The notes below the pieces were generated by a model, which did not search any database, was not told the DNA's origin, and saw only the letters and a program-made list of their open reading frames with translations. This document shows, piece after piece, positions 32,648-45,007 of a DNA stretch of 64,000 nucleotides (position 1 is the stretch's first letter; each line of letters starts with the position of its first letter). Source of the stretch: Rhyacophila brunnea (Eukaryota; Arthropoda; Insecta; Trichoptera; Rhyacophilidae); contig JAGYXB010001578.1 in the NCBI GenBank assembly GCA_022495005.1, forward strand, positions 396,872 to 460,871. The letters are read 5' to 3'. The position numbers and the translations under genes are program-made.

Positions 32648-32870
32648 AAACTACAGTACTTAGGCCGCACTTTTCATTCAAGAATAATCGATGGTAAACG
32701 CAACAACTTCATGATTGGTACGAGTGCAGTTCCACCGAATTGTTCCGTAAGTAAAGATTGGCCTGATGGTGGCCGACCTCCGTTAGGGAATGGCACGATA
32801 AGAAGGAGTAATCACACTTTATTGTAGACGATAAAGCAAAAATCGCCCTGATGATGATAAGATAAGAAGA
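32648..32870 (+). pseudogene. LINE 3'-end fragment, '...EEE tail' lineage, copy 1
   Basis: KLQYLGRTFHS near the start recalls the LEYLGHI.R motif of LINE ORF2 C-termini. About 130 bp on, GGCCTGATGGTGGCCGACCT and GGAATGGCACGATAAGAAGG parallel the plus-strand copy at 40.85 kb (GACCTGATGGTGACCAACTT, GAGATGACACGAGAAGAAGA). These encode a LMVxxLRxxMxRxE-type ending. The frame is broken. Two copies with the same layout support a LINE lineage different from the 9.7-kb one. Confidence 0.55.
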
Positions 32871-32879
32871 AAAATTAAA

Positions 32880-34010
32880 ACAACTCTGATCAGAAACACA
32901 AATAGCTAATCTTTGATCTATGGCGAAAGAAAATGTGCATATAAGAAAATAATATAAAGATAAAAGAACATAAGTATATATATATTATATATATATCTAT
33001 ACACATATAATAAAAAAAACACTTTTCTTGTAGCGCTTACTGTTCTGACAGTGAACGATTTCGTAAAAATCGAGAGCTAACAAGCTGGTCTGTCTGTTCA
33101 CATACGCCTCTGTTTGTACAAAAAGCAAATGTTTGCATTGAGCTATACAATATTTGTAGGCTCATGTTGGAGGTATCTGTAACGGAAGATACGTCTTCAT
33201 AATAATGATGAAGATAGGTAACAGAAGGTTCTGACATGAGGAAAATAGTCTATGAACAGATGGAAGATAAATCATAGCCGAAGCTTTAATCGTCGCAGAG
33301 AATAAAATATTAAGATTATTATTAAAAAAAATCAGTACCGCACGTGGAAGATTTATTAGCGGTAATCAAAATTTTAATGTAATTTCAAATCAAATATAGT
33401 CAGTTGATCGACGAAATTCGAATATAATATTAGTTTATTATTATTATAAGCCCTATTTAAGTCGAGATACTTATGATTTGCTTCAAACCAAAAATTTCCG
33501 TGAATGAGATTGCTTCGTTGAGTGCCCACTATAAAATCTATTGTTTTAGAGTAGTGATACTGTTTTATTTTATTACCAACATTAAATTTTAAACTTCACA
33601 CAAAGCATATACATATAAAATGTTTATTTAACGTTTAGTTTGGTTTATAAAAATATACAATTTAATTAAATATAAGCATTTACCAACCACGATATGAAAT
33701 TAACTACTAACGAAATGACTACATTTCTTTTACAATTGATTTATTAGTATTGTTTTAATTTGAGCTCTGCGCGATTCAATTACATGTCCTTTCCTTAAAT
33801 ACTATTGTTTGACTGTAATCTCCGCTTTAAAAGAATGTATGGAAAACGAGTGAGGGTCTTATAGTCGCGCAGTATGTAGGCTTATATGTCATTTTTTGTT
33901 GACAATTTGATTTCGAATTGATTTCACGTTTATTTGTTATTTAAAATAAGGGTTGACATTATTTTTCTGTGAGTTTTTAAAAAATCATTGATTTCGTACG
34001 TCGTATTATC
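32880..34010. other. AT-rich stretch, no gene recognised
   Basis: A 66-codon minus frame (33037-33237) starting MSEPSVTYLHHYYEDV has protein-like composition but no recognised family. A TATA-rich tract lies at 32970-33010. Confidence 0.35.
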
Positions 34011-34014
34011 TAGT

Positions 34015-34172
34015 GTGAATTCATCGGCATAATATAGTGTCGTGGGTCCCAGGTTTAAATCATGGGTATGGCAAATGCACATATTGTTTTTCAATTTGTG
34101 TTTGAGGTCCGAGTATGGACTTAATAGGTTGAGCAAGTGGCTAACATCCATTTCTAGTAAAAACAAAAATCT
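34015..34172 (+). mobile_element. tRNA-derived SINE family 2, copy 2
   Basis: The degenerate head includes TCCCAGGTTTAAATCATGGG (B box, A/T-shifted), followed by the family body ACATATTGTTTTTCAATTTG, GTCCGAGTATGGACTTAATA, GGTTGAGCAAGTGGCTAACA and TCCATTTCTAGTAAAAAC. These match the minus-strand copy at 6430-6597 in order. Confidence 0.75.
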
Positions 34173-34384
34173 GTTTAAACAAACCTCCACTCTGTGGAGG
34201 CCTATATGATTTAGTTAGGATCGGACATTTCCAAAAGTAAGAAAGAAGAATTATCATTTTGAATAGTTACTTAAATTTCATTATTACCCAGATTTTTTGG
34301 TTACGATTCATTTAAATTGTATACCCTCCAACAGGCAACTTTCACCACAATTATAAAATCAATTAACGACAAACGTGTATGTTT

Positions 34385-34860
34385 TTCCAGATGTATCCTT
34401 CAGGTGAGATGATTAAGACCAACACACTGGGAAAGCCAGTTCCTGACCGACCATGGTGACTTCGCAACCAAGCTACATGGTCGTTTGATATAATATGGAC
34501 CGGATTGCACATGCGGGCACGACCTACGTTAAACACGTCTTCTGAGACTGCCCGATGATGGAATCCGACCGAGCGGAGATTTTTTCCAGGACCAAATTTG
34601 AGGCATTTGAAAAATTTCTCGCGTCGAGTTGTACACGGGCATATAGGACACTTCGTGTCAATAAAGATTAATGACGGCAGAGCAAGTCAAGATTTTATAT
34701 TTTATAAATTCTTTCTTTAATCAGCTTCGTTTCGGGACAAGGAAGTGTGGCATTAAAGTTATTTTATTCTGACACGTTAATTGCGCAATGGAAGACGACC
34801 TTGCACAAATCATGGCTGTATATACATGGCGGGTGGATACGGGGTAACTCAAATCAAACT
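34385..34860 (+). pseudogene. LINE C-terminal fragment (R1/Jockey-like), copy 1
   Basis: Broken frames encode HWESQFLTDHGDFATKLHG, then CTCGHDLR, then DCPMMESDRAEIFSRTKFEA and a stop after AYRTLRVNKD. Known: ORF2 of R1/TRAS/Jockey-type LINEs ends with a FLTGHG.F..YLH block and a C.CG...T..H.(L/F).CP zinc-type motif. Here one stop (HVF*DCP) and a frameshift interrupt it. Downstream non-coding DNA (AATGACGGCAGAGCAAGTCA ... GTATATACATGGCGGGTGG) is shared with 45.8-46.0 kb and is the 3' region of the element. Confidence 0.75.
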
Positions 34861-34864
34861 AGCC

Positions 34865-36930
34865 TACATGTATAGTTTTTTACAGTTAACAATATAATTT
34901 GTAATTTGCTAATATTACTTATTAACCAAGACTTATTTAAAAAGTGTTTACATACTAGGACTTAGTATATTAACAATTTAAAAAAGATCAAGTTATCAAC
35001 AAAATATAATACAAAATAAATAATAAATTCTTTAACTACGTTTTGTAGCAAACTGTACAAAATGGTTTAATTTTAGACTTACAATATTGCAAACAAACAT
35101 CGATAATTAATTACAAACATGTATTTAATTTATAAACACTTTAATGAATTTTGATTAAATAGTAGAAACCTATATTTATTTATTTACACAAAATAAATAA
35201 TGTTACAGTCTATATACAGACTAGTTAAATATAAGTTTATATATTATCAAATCGTTTAACCAATTCGTAGGAGATTTAGATACGTATCTTAATCTCCTTT
35301 GTTCTTTGATACAAACTGTATATTTAAAAAAACATAGAATAGCCCCAAAGACACATATTTCAAAAATCCTTTAAAAAAATCTTGGAACGAATGGGGTTTC
35401 AAACCACAGTATGTCGAATTAAACTATGATGATCCAAATAATTAGTATTTAATTGGAAATCTTATATTATTAAGTCGTCGTGTGCTATTCATTCTCAAAT
35501 AAAACATAAGATAATTAAAAAATATATTATGAGCATTCATAGGTAGTACAATTTTATACATATATTATGTGTGATACATGCACACGGTAAAAAATCGGTG
35601 TGTGTACTTATGTACGCGCGTTACAGATGACTATTTTCGTTAACAATAATAATTTATTACAAATCAAAAGTAAAACATAGCCTATTTAATGGTTTAACTG
35701 AAACGTGATATTGGCTTTTGTGATGTGATGAAACATAATAATTATTATTGTCTCCAATTATTATAAACCGCTAATAAATAAATTGACATGTGATATACGA
35801 CAAATATTATCCTAAACTGTAAAAATATGTATTTTTGTGTATGAAGTGTCTAAATATTGTAAATTTACAACATACCATTGTTTGAACTATTTACCAACTC
35901 AACATTCACAAATATAATTTTTCTCATAAATAAAAGTTGCAACATTCAGTTTTTACCCAACCGGCCCAAGCCATAGCCCTCAATATCACAGCTGAAAATT
36001 ACAAACCTCCAGCATTTAGAACACCCAAACGTCGCCGCATAAAATAAATTGTGTTGCATCGGCGGGAAAAACTTCCGTCCCACGCCAAATTAATGCGTTA
36101 CATTTGCGCGCGCAACTTCGTCCCACGCCAAAATACACTCTGATCTGTTTTCCCAAACGCGCCTAAAGAAGTATAACTCCAAAAAGAGGTCAAAAGGATA
36201 ATATTATTTTATTCAAAAGACAAATAATAATATTATTACAGTTTTCCTATAAAAAAAACTACTGAGTTGAGTTAATCATATAAATTTACAAACGTTTCTA
36301 CTAATATAATACTCAAAGATTTTCAGATATACTAATAATAATTTCATACATAAGCCACATTACCCAACATACCACAATAATTCAATTTAAACTTCATAAT
36401 ATGAAACGAGTAATTTATAAAGACTTTGTTTGCTTATACTTAATGTTAAATTGATACAATATTGTAGTTATATAAATTGTGATTGCAAATATACCGTTAG
36501 AATAAATTGTGTAGTACATCGGTTATATGGAATATTGTTCCACACGAATTAATCTATTTTCAACGAAAGCTCGTGAATTTAATATGGTTCGGCGGCCGAC
36601 TTCGAAGAAGTTTTGGTTTCACCGAATCGTTGTGTTCAGCATATTTCATACAAATTCAATCCATCAAAGGACTTTTAAACTTTCTAGACGAAATTATCTT
36701 AGAGAATTTGACATGATAAATTAACTTCTTTGTGTTGTATCACAAACAAATTGGCAATCGATGTAAGAAGCTTCTTTTTGTGTGACTTGCATATTCAAAG
36801 TAATCACTACCTAATGATCCGGTAGTTTAATGGAAAACTTGATTACTCTAATAATAATCAATTCTTAGTTACAGGATGATAAAGAAGAAAACCATATTCT
36901 ATAGAGATTAAACCTATATGCACGCACACA
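34865..36930. other. AT-rich stretch, no gene recognised
   Basis: At 36060-36150 a less AT-rich patch holds a duplicated string (ACTTCCGTCCCACGCCAAA and ACTTCGTCCCACGCCAAA, about 50 bp apart) next to GCGCGCGC-like DNA. Its origin is unknown. Short frames at 36507-36724 have no motif. Confidence 0.4.
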
Positions 36931-36939
36931 CACACATAT

Positions 36940-37520
36940 CAGTGGCGATGGGTGGAGGTAGGCTATTGAGATCTGACATAAATAGTTCATACTACACTTT
37001 GTCAGTCAAACGTATTTATTTTCATTGAAATAATGTGTAGATAGTATTTGTTGGTTTCTAAAATTAAATTAAACACTGCCTAATCCAAGCCATGGTATAT
37101 ACTAATTAATATAACCATTTATCCTATAAGAATTTTTAAATATCTAATATTATGGCATTAGACCATACACAATCTTAGATATTTTATAAATACAAGATTT
37201 TTTTTATCGATTACAGTTTGGCGTAGGCAGTTTATAATGGATTTGAAAAAATAAACCAACACCATCTGTAATAATATGTATTCAACGGAAACAAATAAGT
37301 ATTACTGAAAAAGTGTGCACTATTTTTGTCAAATCGCCCATAGCATACCTAAATTATTATGGTTTGGTTTGGACAGGTTTTAATTGAATTTTATAAACTA
37401 ACAAGCACCATCAGTAAATTGTATTTGTTGTTCAATGAAAACACATAATAATGACTGTTAAGGTTTAGTGTGCAATATTTACGTCGGATCTTAACAGCCT
37501 ACCTCCACCTTTAGCCACTG
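36940..37520. mobile_element. hAT-like MITE, ends CAGTGGCKATGGGTGGAGG
   Basis: The left end is CAGTGGCGATGGGTGGAGGT and the inverse of the right end is CAGTGGCTAAAGGTGGAGGT. Similarity continues through AGGCTATTGAGATCTGAC / AGGCTGTTAAGATCCGAC, about 45 bp of inverted repeat. Flanks ACACATAT (36932-36939) and ACACATGT (37521-37528) match at 7 of 8, hAT-type. 581 bp, no coding content. Confidence 0.9.
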
Positions 37521-37529
37521 ACACATGTC

Positions 37530-40485
37530 AGTCTAAAACTATTTAAATTTCATTTAAATCCTTATATACTTTAAATTATATTTAATTGTTCTGATGTTTT
37601 AATCTAAATTTTGTAAAAAAAAACATTTGACATAAGGTTCATGTGAAATAAAAAAATATTTTTTTTAAATTACAAAAAAATACGATTTTTACTCATTATT
37701 GGACAAAGTAAGAATTGATTATTCACACAGAGAAAGATATCTGGAAATATCAAGAAATTCTTGAAACCATTTTTTCCTTGAATAATAACTATCAATTTAA
37801 AGATATTAAACGTTTAAAATGTATGGTAATCTTAAATGTGATTCAATTTAATGAATATCACAGGAATGTTCCAGATTTTTATTCTATATCACTTCAACAC
37901 TCTTATGGAAACTGAATGAGACTGAAGAGTGAACTTATTTATATAATATTATATTCATCGCCATTTATATATAAAAGCCATACATCGTATATTTTTTATT
38001 TTAATTGTAGCTATAAGTTCTATTGATTTATTGACTCTTCTTAAAATCGCATCATTCGTAATTCATAACAGCCCAGTTAATCGAAAATCTTCATTTATTA
38101 TGAACAGGTTACCGCATTCCATTGCGGCCGTGACTGTAGGTATACTAGATAAAGATTATACTGTCACAGTTTTGTAATTTTAGTAACGCTAATGTTAAAA
38201 TATTGTCTGTAAAATATATCAAAACACCCATTTTTAATAAGACATTATTTTGATGGAAGTATTTTTCATATGGTCATTTCATATCGCTATAATTCAGATA
38301 AAAATCACCATTAGTAGATAGTTTCGACTCAAATATATACTGAATAATAAACAATCTGTCAATTGAATAATCGTTCCTCGTATAATGTGTTTTGCGTAAA
38401 AGAAATTAAACTATCAAAACAATAAACCCATACTATAATGTAATATTAAAATAAATATGAAATAACAAACAACCATAAAACAGTACTGTGTTTGTTAATC
38501 AACTATGTATCCATATCAACAAAACTAAAAATAGTAGTTGGGTGTCATACCGAATCTAAAATAAGGAACAACTACAACTGAAAATAATACAATTTACTGC
38601 ACTTGACTAACTAGAGGGCAAACATGTCCAAAGAAAGATTTTTCGTACATCTTTAAACTTTCAAAGAGTATTATTTCAAACTATATGTATACTATCATTT
38701 TTGCATAAAAGACGAAAATAATAATATGTTGTATTTTTTGCTGTTTAACTGATAAGATGGAGATATGTGATAATACAGTGATACTTATTTGTTGGTTTAA
38801 TTATGAGTTTACAGCAGAAAATTATTTACTCAATTAAAATCTTCAAGTATAATACGTTAACGACGCTATAATTACATCTGAATAAAAAGTCGATTTTAAA
38901 AGAATATTTAATAAATTTATCTTTTACTGACATTCCATATACAATTATAATATATTGAGAAAATATTATTTCAAATATATTTAAGTGACCCAGGATGATG
39001 CAACCTGTAATTCAAGACACAAGTTATGCAGTTTATGCAGTTCAGTATCGCGGAGTTGGTTTTCTCAGCTACTAACTAAATTAAATTAAAATAAATATCT
39101 ATATAATGGACATGACTTAGAAAAAACAAAAACATATGAATTGATAAAACTTGCTTTAGACCAATATTGCCATAATATTAAGAGGCTGTTAAGTTGGTTA
39201 CCACCATTTTTATATTTTTTTGATAATTCTCTTGATTATAGGTTTTATAGTATTTTTGCATCGTATATTCACAATACAACCCCGTTTGTTATTAAATGAT
39301 ATTGAATGAGGTTGATTGAAAAGTTGGTTATAAATCAGCTGTATTTTTTTTATAATTTTCGACCAACTTTAAGCACAGTTGTTCATTAATTTGAATAGCT
39401 TTTAGGTAATTTTAATTTTCTATTCGCTTTTTTAAAATTATTTTTTAAAATGTTTACAAAAATTAAATGTTCTATTTGCAGTCCTAATACTGTGATTATC
39501 TTAAAATGATGAAATATCAAGGTAACCGACTGTGAAAATAATAGCTACATAATATGTAATATGTACATAATATCAGATCAATACCAGATAGATACAGATA
39601 ACATTAAATGTATTTTGGGAACCTTAGAAAATATGAGAATACTTTCTAGACCTTCGGAGATTACATAAGAAATAAATAGATTATTTGATAAATTTGGAAA
39701 GTTATAGGCGTTGTCAGATAGTAAAGATAAAAAAGAATTTCTTTAAATACACACGTTGAAAGTATGTATGAAACAAGGATTACATAACCGATGCCTGTCT
39801 TCCCAGTAGACCTCACAAAGAGTAGGTGGGATCTAACACTACAAAAATCTAAATAAAAATAGTCCTAACGGTAGAAGAAGTTAATTTATTATATTATGTT
39901 AGAAATAAGTATAGATTTATCATAGACAGAAATAAAGCGAATCCAACACACTCAGGGAGTAACAAAAGAGCCCGTTTTGAAACAAAGTTTATTCATTCTC
40001 AGTGCTAGTTTTTCTCCATTATTCATTTCTATTGGGTAGCATAAACAATAGGCTGGTTCGGGTTTCAGAAGAGGAAGGTCGTCATCCGAACAAGCAAAAC
40101 GGAATGAGTAAACTGCGATAAAACTTTGTTTTTGGATAAATGCCCCCCGTTGGGCAATAATGCTAAAGCAGTTGATCCGGCGCGATAAAGTAACAGAATC
40201 CGATGTGATGCAATGAACTGTTAAAACATCTGAGAAAATAATATTGCTCGATAAAACATACGGCACATACACAAAGGCATGTGAAACAGTCAAAAGCCGT
40301 ATAACTCAAGCTATTACAAACGATTTCTTAGAAAACATATTGTGGTGCGATACTACAAAATATTTAAAATATTATCTATATTTTCAATCTTATAATCATT
40401 ATTTCACAGACATAATATTGTATACATACAATGGAGAATGTCTATAACACTCGATTCTGATGTTTTATAGTAGCGAATTGTGGTA
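37530..40485. other. AT-rich stretch, no gene recognised
   Basis: The only longer frame is 113 codons on the minus strand (39952-40293, MTVSHAFVYVPYVLSSNIIF...). It overlaps a plus frame, has no recognisable domain and is not supported as a gene. The rest is featureless AT-rich DNA. Confidence 0.4.
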
Positions 40486-40489
40486 CTTC

Positions 40490-40566
40490 ACGAAGACGCC
40501 TTCATAGCAATAGAGCAACAATTAACCTAGACACTGTGTAGCGTTCGCTGTTCAAATCCTTTTCAA
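40490..40566 (+). mobile_element. tRNA-like sequence (SINE head or tRNA pseudogene)
   Basis: TAGCAATAGAGCAAC is a plausible A box, and GCTGTTCAAATCC 35 nt downstream is a good B box. No acceptor stem closes it. A partner copy was not found in the window. Confidence 0.4.
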
Positions 40567-40679
40567 TGCCATGGAAGTATATATATACGCTAAACCAATG
40601 TTACGAATAGTTGAGGTTTCTAAATGAGGCTGTATATACGCATCCACATTATTTGCATTAGCAGAATGACAAATGTTTA

Positions 40680-40915
40680 CGTCATTAAACGAATTGGAAA
40701 GAACCAAGTTCTGTGTAGTATCAATACAAGAAAACTAGAGTACCTTGGACATATTATTATTAGATATATCGTTATCCAAAAATTGTCAACGTTAAGCGTT
40801 TCATAGCTTAAGAACACCCGTGGGTTCTATAAACTATTCCGGATAGATGGTAGAGTAAAGATCGACCTGATGGTGACCAACTTCCGTTACGAGATGACAC
40901 GAGAAGAAGAAGACT
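40680..40915 (+). pseudogene. LINE 3'-end fragment, '...EEE tail' lineage, copy 2
   Basis: The reading begins with VIKRIGKNQVLCSINTRKLE then YLGHIIIR, a recognisable LINE C-terminal motif (RI.K...L..I.TRKL.YLGHI.R). After a frame break it ends with DLMVTNFRYEMTREEEDS-like DNA (GATCGACCTGATGGTGACCA). The same end layout is at 32.65-32.87 kb. Stops and shifts make it non-functional. Confidence 0.65.
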
Positions 40916-40999
40916 CCAAATAATAATACGCCTGCGGCTGATACTGGGTGTGTGATTATGACTTTATCAGTGAAGCTAATCATGCAGCCTTTCATAATA

Positions 41000-41275
41000 T
41001 TTAAGGTGTAGATGCGATTTTGGACCTTGTTTGCTCCGATATGTGTTATGGATAACCCACGAGAGTTTCAACACGGTCAGATTCCGGTGCCGTATAAAGC
41101 CGCTAAATACTATTTCCAGGATATATACGGAAGACTAAAGGAACGCTGGCGTAACCTTAAAATATAAGGTGACTGGCGAGCGACATGGATTCTTCAAGGC
41201 CCTTTTTGATGACCATGCATTCCATCTGAGGAACGAATATTGACAAAGAAGAAAACATTTGTTTAGATTGAGGTA
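41000..41275 (+). pseudogene. LINE 3' fragment, same family as 9675-13100, copy 3
   Basis: Plus-strand DNA parallels the 9.7-kb LINE's C-terminus. GCGATTTTGGACCTTGTTTG corresponds to the WTWLGH region, GAGAGTTTCAACACGGTCAG to ENFNLA and AAGCCGCTAAATACTATTTC to the SLNTIY region. GGTGACTGGCGAGCGACATG-like DNA encodes DWRATWILQ. Heavy substitution and one-base shifts. No RT active site remains. Confidence 0.8.
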
Positions 41276-41544
41276 AAGTTATTATACTGGTCGTCATTGG
41301 TGTTGTATATTATCGTGAAAACATAACTATTATGTAATGTAATTATGTACATGCCATTTACACTTTTCTAGTATCAGCCAAATTCGATTTTGTTGTACTT
41401 TTGCACTTTTGGTAAGTCTGTTAACAAAGTGGACGTATGGGGATTGGGTGATCGTATAATATAATAAATAAGTAATGCATAAGATATTATTCATAATAGT
41501 TTGGAAACAAAGTTTTTTATAAATTCTATAACTTTTCAGTTATA

Positions 41545-41590
41545 TGACAGCTGTTTCAGACTATAAATTCATCCTCAGAACAATTCAAGT
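41545..41590 (-). ncRNA. Hammerhead-like core, family 1, copy 3
   Basis: The minus strand reads CTGAGGA (fits CUGANGA exactly; plus 41572-41578), then TGAATTTATAGTCT with weak pairing, then GAAA (plus 41554-41557), then CAGCTG, as in the 23.69-kb copy. Stem II is poor here. Family membership is clear; activity is doubtful. Confidence 0.33.
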
Positions 41591-42061
41591 ATACCTACGT
41601 TATATTCATAACTTGAGAATTGAAAAAATAACATAAAATTTGTTTCTAAATCATTATACGTATGTATAATATAGTTCTAGTATCGCAATGCCAGTTCAAT
41701 GAATAAAACATAATATGTTATTCATGAAACATGAAAATTAGTATTAACTAATTACGTATATCATAGTCATATACTGTTAAATCTATCTAGATATTTAACA
41801 ATACAATACATGTAAGGTCTGATGAACAACAACTCACGAAAACATTATAATATCCATCCTCATAATATGGTTGTCTGGCAAAGAACAAAAATCATACAAA
41901 ATGAATAAGCAAAATAATGCTAATAAGATTATTGCTGATTTTGCTCTCTTGTAAACATATTTTCGCATAACATGGAAACAAATTGTATAGCTCCAGTCAA
42001 TTTAAACATAAAAAAAACTGTTTATATTTGTAGTAGATTTTGTTAATATGTATATTACTTA

Positions 42062-42872
42062 ACGGTCCACATGCCCAACGTGGGTGAAAATGGAGATTTA
42101 TGGTATTTTCAAAGCATTAACCTGAACATTCCTTAAACGTTGTAGATAGTCTATGCATATAATTTTGAAGCCTTATTATCCTTTATATTTATTTTAAACA
42201 TTTGATGGCTGCATAAAGTATTTTTATTACATAAAATAGTGTTCTTGTAAACCGCTCGATCTAATGTTTAGAATATAGTCATATTTCAGTACATCCATAT
42301 GCAGTCGTGTTAAGATTTTTTGAATTTATTAATTTTTAAACTCATTTATAAAAGCATTAGTAAAATTAATGTTAACATTATAAAGTGAAATATTTACTAT
42401 GAAAAATTATATTTTATAATCTCTGTGATCCCAAATTTGACCAGAATTAGGCATTTTATTATCCAAAAATGGGCACGATTAACACATTTAAAGATAATTC
42501 TAAAGATACTGATTATGAGCTATGTCTTTGACCACTCTAATATAATAAACATCCTACGAATAATGATTGCTTTATAATAATTAAGAACCTAAGAATAAGG
42601 TAGTATTTTTTTGAAATACGCCATTTCTATTGGCATGTCCCAGTAAATAAGCTACAACATACGACCATAGCCATAAATTGAGAAACGATAAATGAAGTAG
42701 GAAGTAAGATCATGTTAACGCGCGTATTTAAAAATGAACCTTTAAAAAAAACGATTTTTTCGGTTAGGTATATATCAATAGATTATCTATAACGTTTAAG
42801 GAATGTCCAGGGTTATGCTCTGAAAATACCATAAAAGCTCCATTTTGACCTATGTTGGGCATGTGGGCCCGT
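42062..42872. mobile_element. 811-bp element with ~105-bp inverted ends
   Basis: The left end begins ACGGTCCACATGCCCAACGT and the inverse of the right end ACGGGCCCACATGCCCAACA. The match continues through AAAATGGAG...TTTATGGTATTTTC, CATTCCTTAAACGTT and TAGATARTCTAT for over 100 bp at high identity. No coding content was seen in the AT-rich middle. Target duplication not resolved (TTA/TAA is possible). Long-TIR MITE or foldback element; superfamily unknown. Confidence 0.88.
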
Positions 42873-42879
42873 AATATAT

Positions 42880-44160
42880 CTGTGTATTTGGTTTTTAATC
42901 TGTATTATTAAGGATTCAGATAATATTAAATACAAATAATTTGGAATAAATACAGACGTTAAAAGTAGCCATATAATGATCTATTCATTAATTATCGTAG
43001 CATGTTTATTTTTCTATAATAAAACCTGCAACTTTCTTGTTTCCACTCAGTACAAAATTGAATACGGTAAGCGGTTTTTATCAGTCTGTTCGGAGAGAGC
43101 TTTTTCAAGCTTTTTCATTTGAGCTTCTGAGACGTAGGCTGCCAATACTCAGGAGCTTATTCCAGATGCTTCAACATCTCGCCACTTGACAAACTTTCAG
43201 CAAACTTAATATATTCCGAAGCGTTAGCTTAGCGTAAATTTATTATGAAAAAAAAACTTTTTAAGCAAAGAAAATAGACAGGCAGTATTTTACTAAATTA
43301 AATCATTATTTTTGAATATATAGTTCTACTGTGGATAACTATTTGTTTAAAAAATACTAATTATTTACTATTAAAACTATTTAAATTGTGCACTCATGGA
43401 AAAGAGCTACATATTAGATTCATTGGTATCTGATTTTTTTATTATGACGTGTCTATCCGTGTAGCTAGGTTATATATTTTTTGTTATCTACTGATCGTGC
43501 TAGATTCATTTAAAAAAGGATTATTATTATAAGTATTTAAACATGTACAATATTTTATAGGATTTAAACCAAGATAATATACTATATAATAACTAGACCT
43601 TTAGAAGTACATATTATTACAGATTGCACAGATTGTACAGATTTATTCTGGATTGGAACCGTTTCCTCGTGTCAAACCTATTAGGCACCATTAGCGAGGG
43701 GTGCAATATTAGTAAATGCGCTCACTAAAGACATAGAAATTTTAATGATGTACTTTGAATTTTGTTTTTGAAACTGTATTTTTCTGTATAAAATTGTATG
43801 TTTTTTGTTTTCAAAAATTATATTTTTCTGTATTAAATTGTACTTAAGAATGTTTTGATTTTTTTTGTTGTTATTATAATTATTGTTATTACATATATTT
43901 TTTTCTTTCTATATTCTCTTCTTCTCTCTTGTGAGGGTAATGTTTGACTTATAATGTAAATATCAAGTTGTGTACGTCTTGAATTTAGATTTGTTATATC
44001 CACAATGTTTTGTATTCTTAAATAAATAAATATTAGATATTTAAAAAAAACTTTTTGTTAAATTTATTAGCAGTTGCAATGTTTGTTATTTAAATAAAGA
44101 TTAATATTATAACTTTTGATATAATTATTTTTTTTCTTTATCCATTTTATTTCATCTTAT
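42880..44160. other. AT-rich stretch, possible faint hAT remnant at 43080
   Basis: Near 43080-43110 one frame reads SVCSERAFSSF, which recalls the S.ERSFS motif of hAT dimerisation domains, but the flanks do not support it. At 43640-43720 a moderate-GC patch is unexplained. Nothing else recognised. Confidence 0.3.
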
Positions 44161-44167
44161 TTAAAGC

Positions 44168-44430
44168 ACAAATGTGCCACGGGATGCCTCCAAAAATCCC
44201 TGTCACTTGTCAGTCATCTTGCGCTTTCTCAAGTTATAAAGGGACTTTATTTATGGTATTTAACATTCTTACAAGATCCTGACATATGGTTGGGCTTGAA
44301 AAAATATAGGATACGTTGAGATTCGTAGGAAAACATTCATAGTACATAGCCTAGCCATATCCAACGTCACGTCTTTACGTTATAATATATCGCAAGAAGC
44401 TGAGCGGCTCAATCTCTTATCTCTTCGATT
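44168..44430 (-). pseudogene. LINE 3' fragment, same family as 9675-13100, copy 4
   Basis: Plus-strand text CACGGGATGCCTCCAAAAAT, CCCTGTCACTTGTCAGTCAT and CTTGCGCTTTCTCAAG parallels 9757-9812 of the large LINE. Further on, GGTTGGGCTTGAAAAAATAT, TAGCCTAGCCATATCCAACG and ATATCGCAAGAAGCTGAGCG track 9890-10010. The coding sense is therefore minus. Strongly decayed, with deletions. Confidence 0.78.
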
Positions 44431-44695
44431 CTAACAAAATGAAAAAGCTAATATATTATTAAAAGTGATTTATTGCGAAATAGTGCATGTTAAAGAAACA
44501 ACATAAAACTATATTATTTTAAAGAAAATATTACGTTACGTTAATTAAAACATAATATTATGTAAGTGCTTTTGTTTCAAGATTTAAGGTGTAGACCAGC
44601 ATCAGTTCACGAAATTTATATGAAACCGTTTCTGATCTTTATTGAGAAATTTGTTGACTAATAATTCTGAACTATAAACATTTTTTTTGGTTTTA

Positions 44696-45007
44696 TTAAA
44701 CAATTTTATTAATAAAAATGAGTTCGTACTTTATTATAAAAGAAATATAATCATTTCGGTCCATATAGTCTGAGGAATTTATTTTCTTTATAATATTTTC
44801 TCCAATTTTTAATTCGCTCTTTGTTTGCACCGCCGAATCACGTATTATTTCTTTCATTTGTAGGCAAACACTGCGAGCCGTTGGCATTTCGCGTTGTAAA
44901 TTGAATATCGCCATTAAAATGATTTTGCGTTTATTATTTTTATAAACGTGATGTTGTTTCTCGTGACATCTGGGGTGTGAGTCGTTCGAAGCGAAAAAAT
45001 CCACCAT
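44696..45007 (-). CDS. Hypothetical 103-residue protein, unsupported
   Basis: The longest complete ATG-to-stop frame outside the recognised transposons. The ATG at 45007 has a favourable context (CAAATGGTG) and an in-frame TAG lies four codons upstream, so the frame cannot extend. The product starts MVDFFASNDSHPRCHEKQHH and has a basic stretch (KNNKRK) and a middle part, NLQREMPTARSVCLQMKEII, that is helix-like. The end (FIIKYELIFINKIV) is hydrophobic. I recognise no family. It has no visible promoter, intron signal or neighbour that would explain it, and in DNA this AT-rich a chance frame of this size is possible. It could also be a lone exon or a decayed ORF of an unknown element. Confidence 0.25.
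   Translation of the reverse strand: MVDFFASNDSHPRCHEKQHHVYKNNKRKIILMAIFNLQREMPTARSVCLQMKEIIRDSAVQTKSELKIGENIIKKINSSDYMDRNDYISFIIKYELIFINKIV

Noticed and set aside
39952..40293. 113-codon minus-strand open frame
   Set aside because: No recognisable domain, overlaps a plus frame, and chance frames of this size occur in the window. Kept only as a note in the gap entry.
43080..43115. SVCSERAFSSF, hAT dimerisation-like motif
   Set aside because: The neighbouring residues do not continue the family pattern (stop two residues later), so it could be chance.
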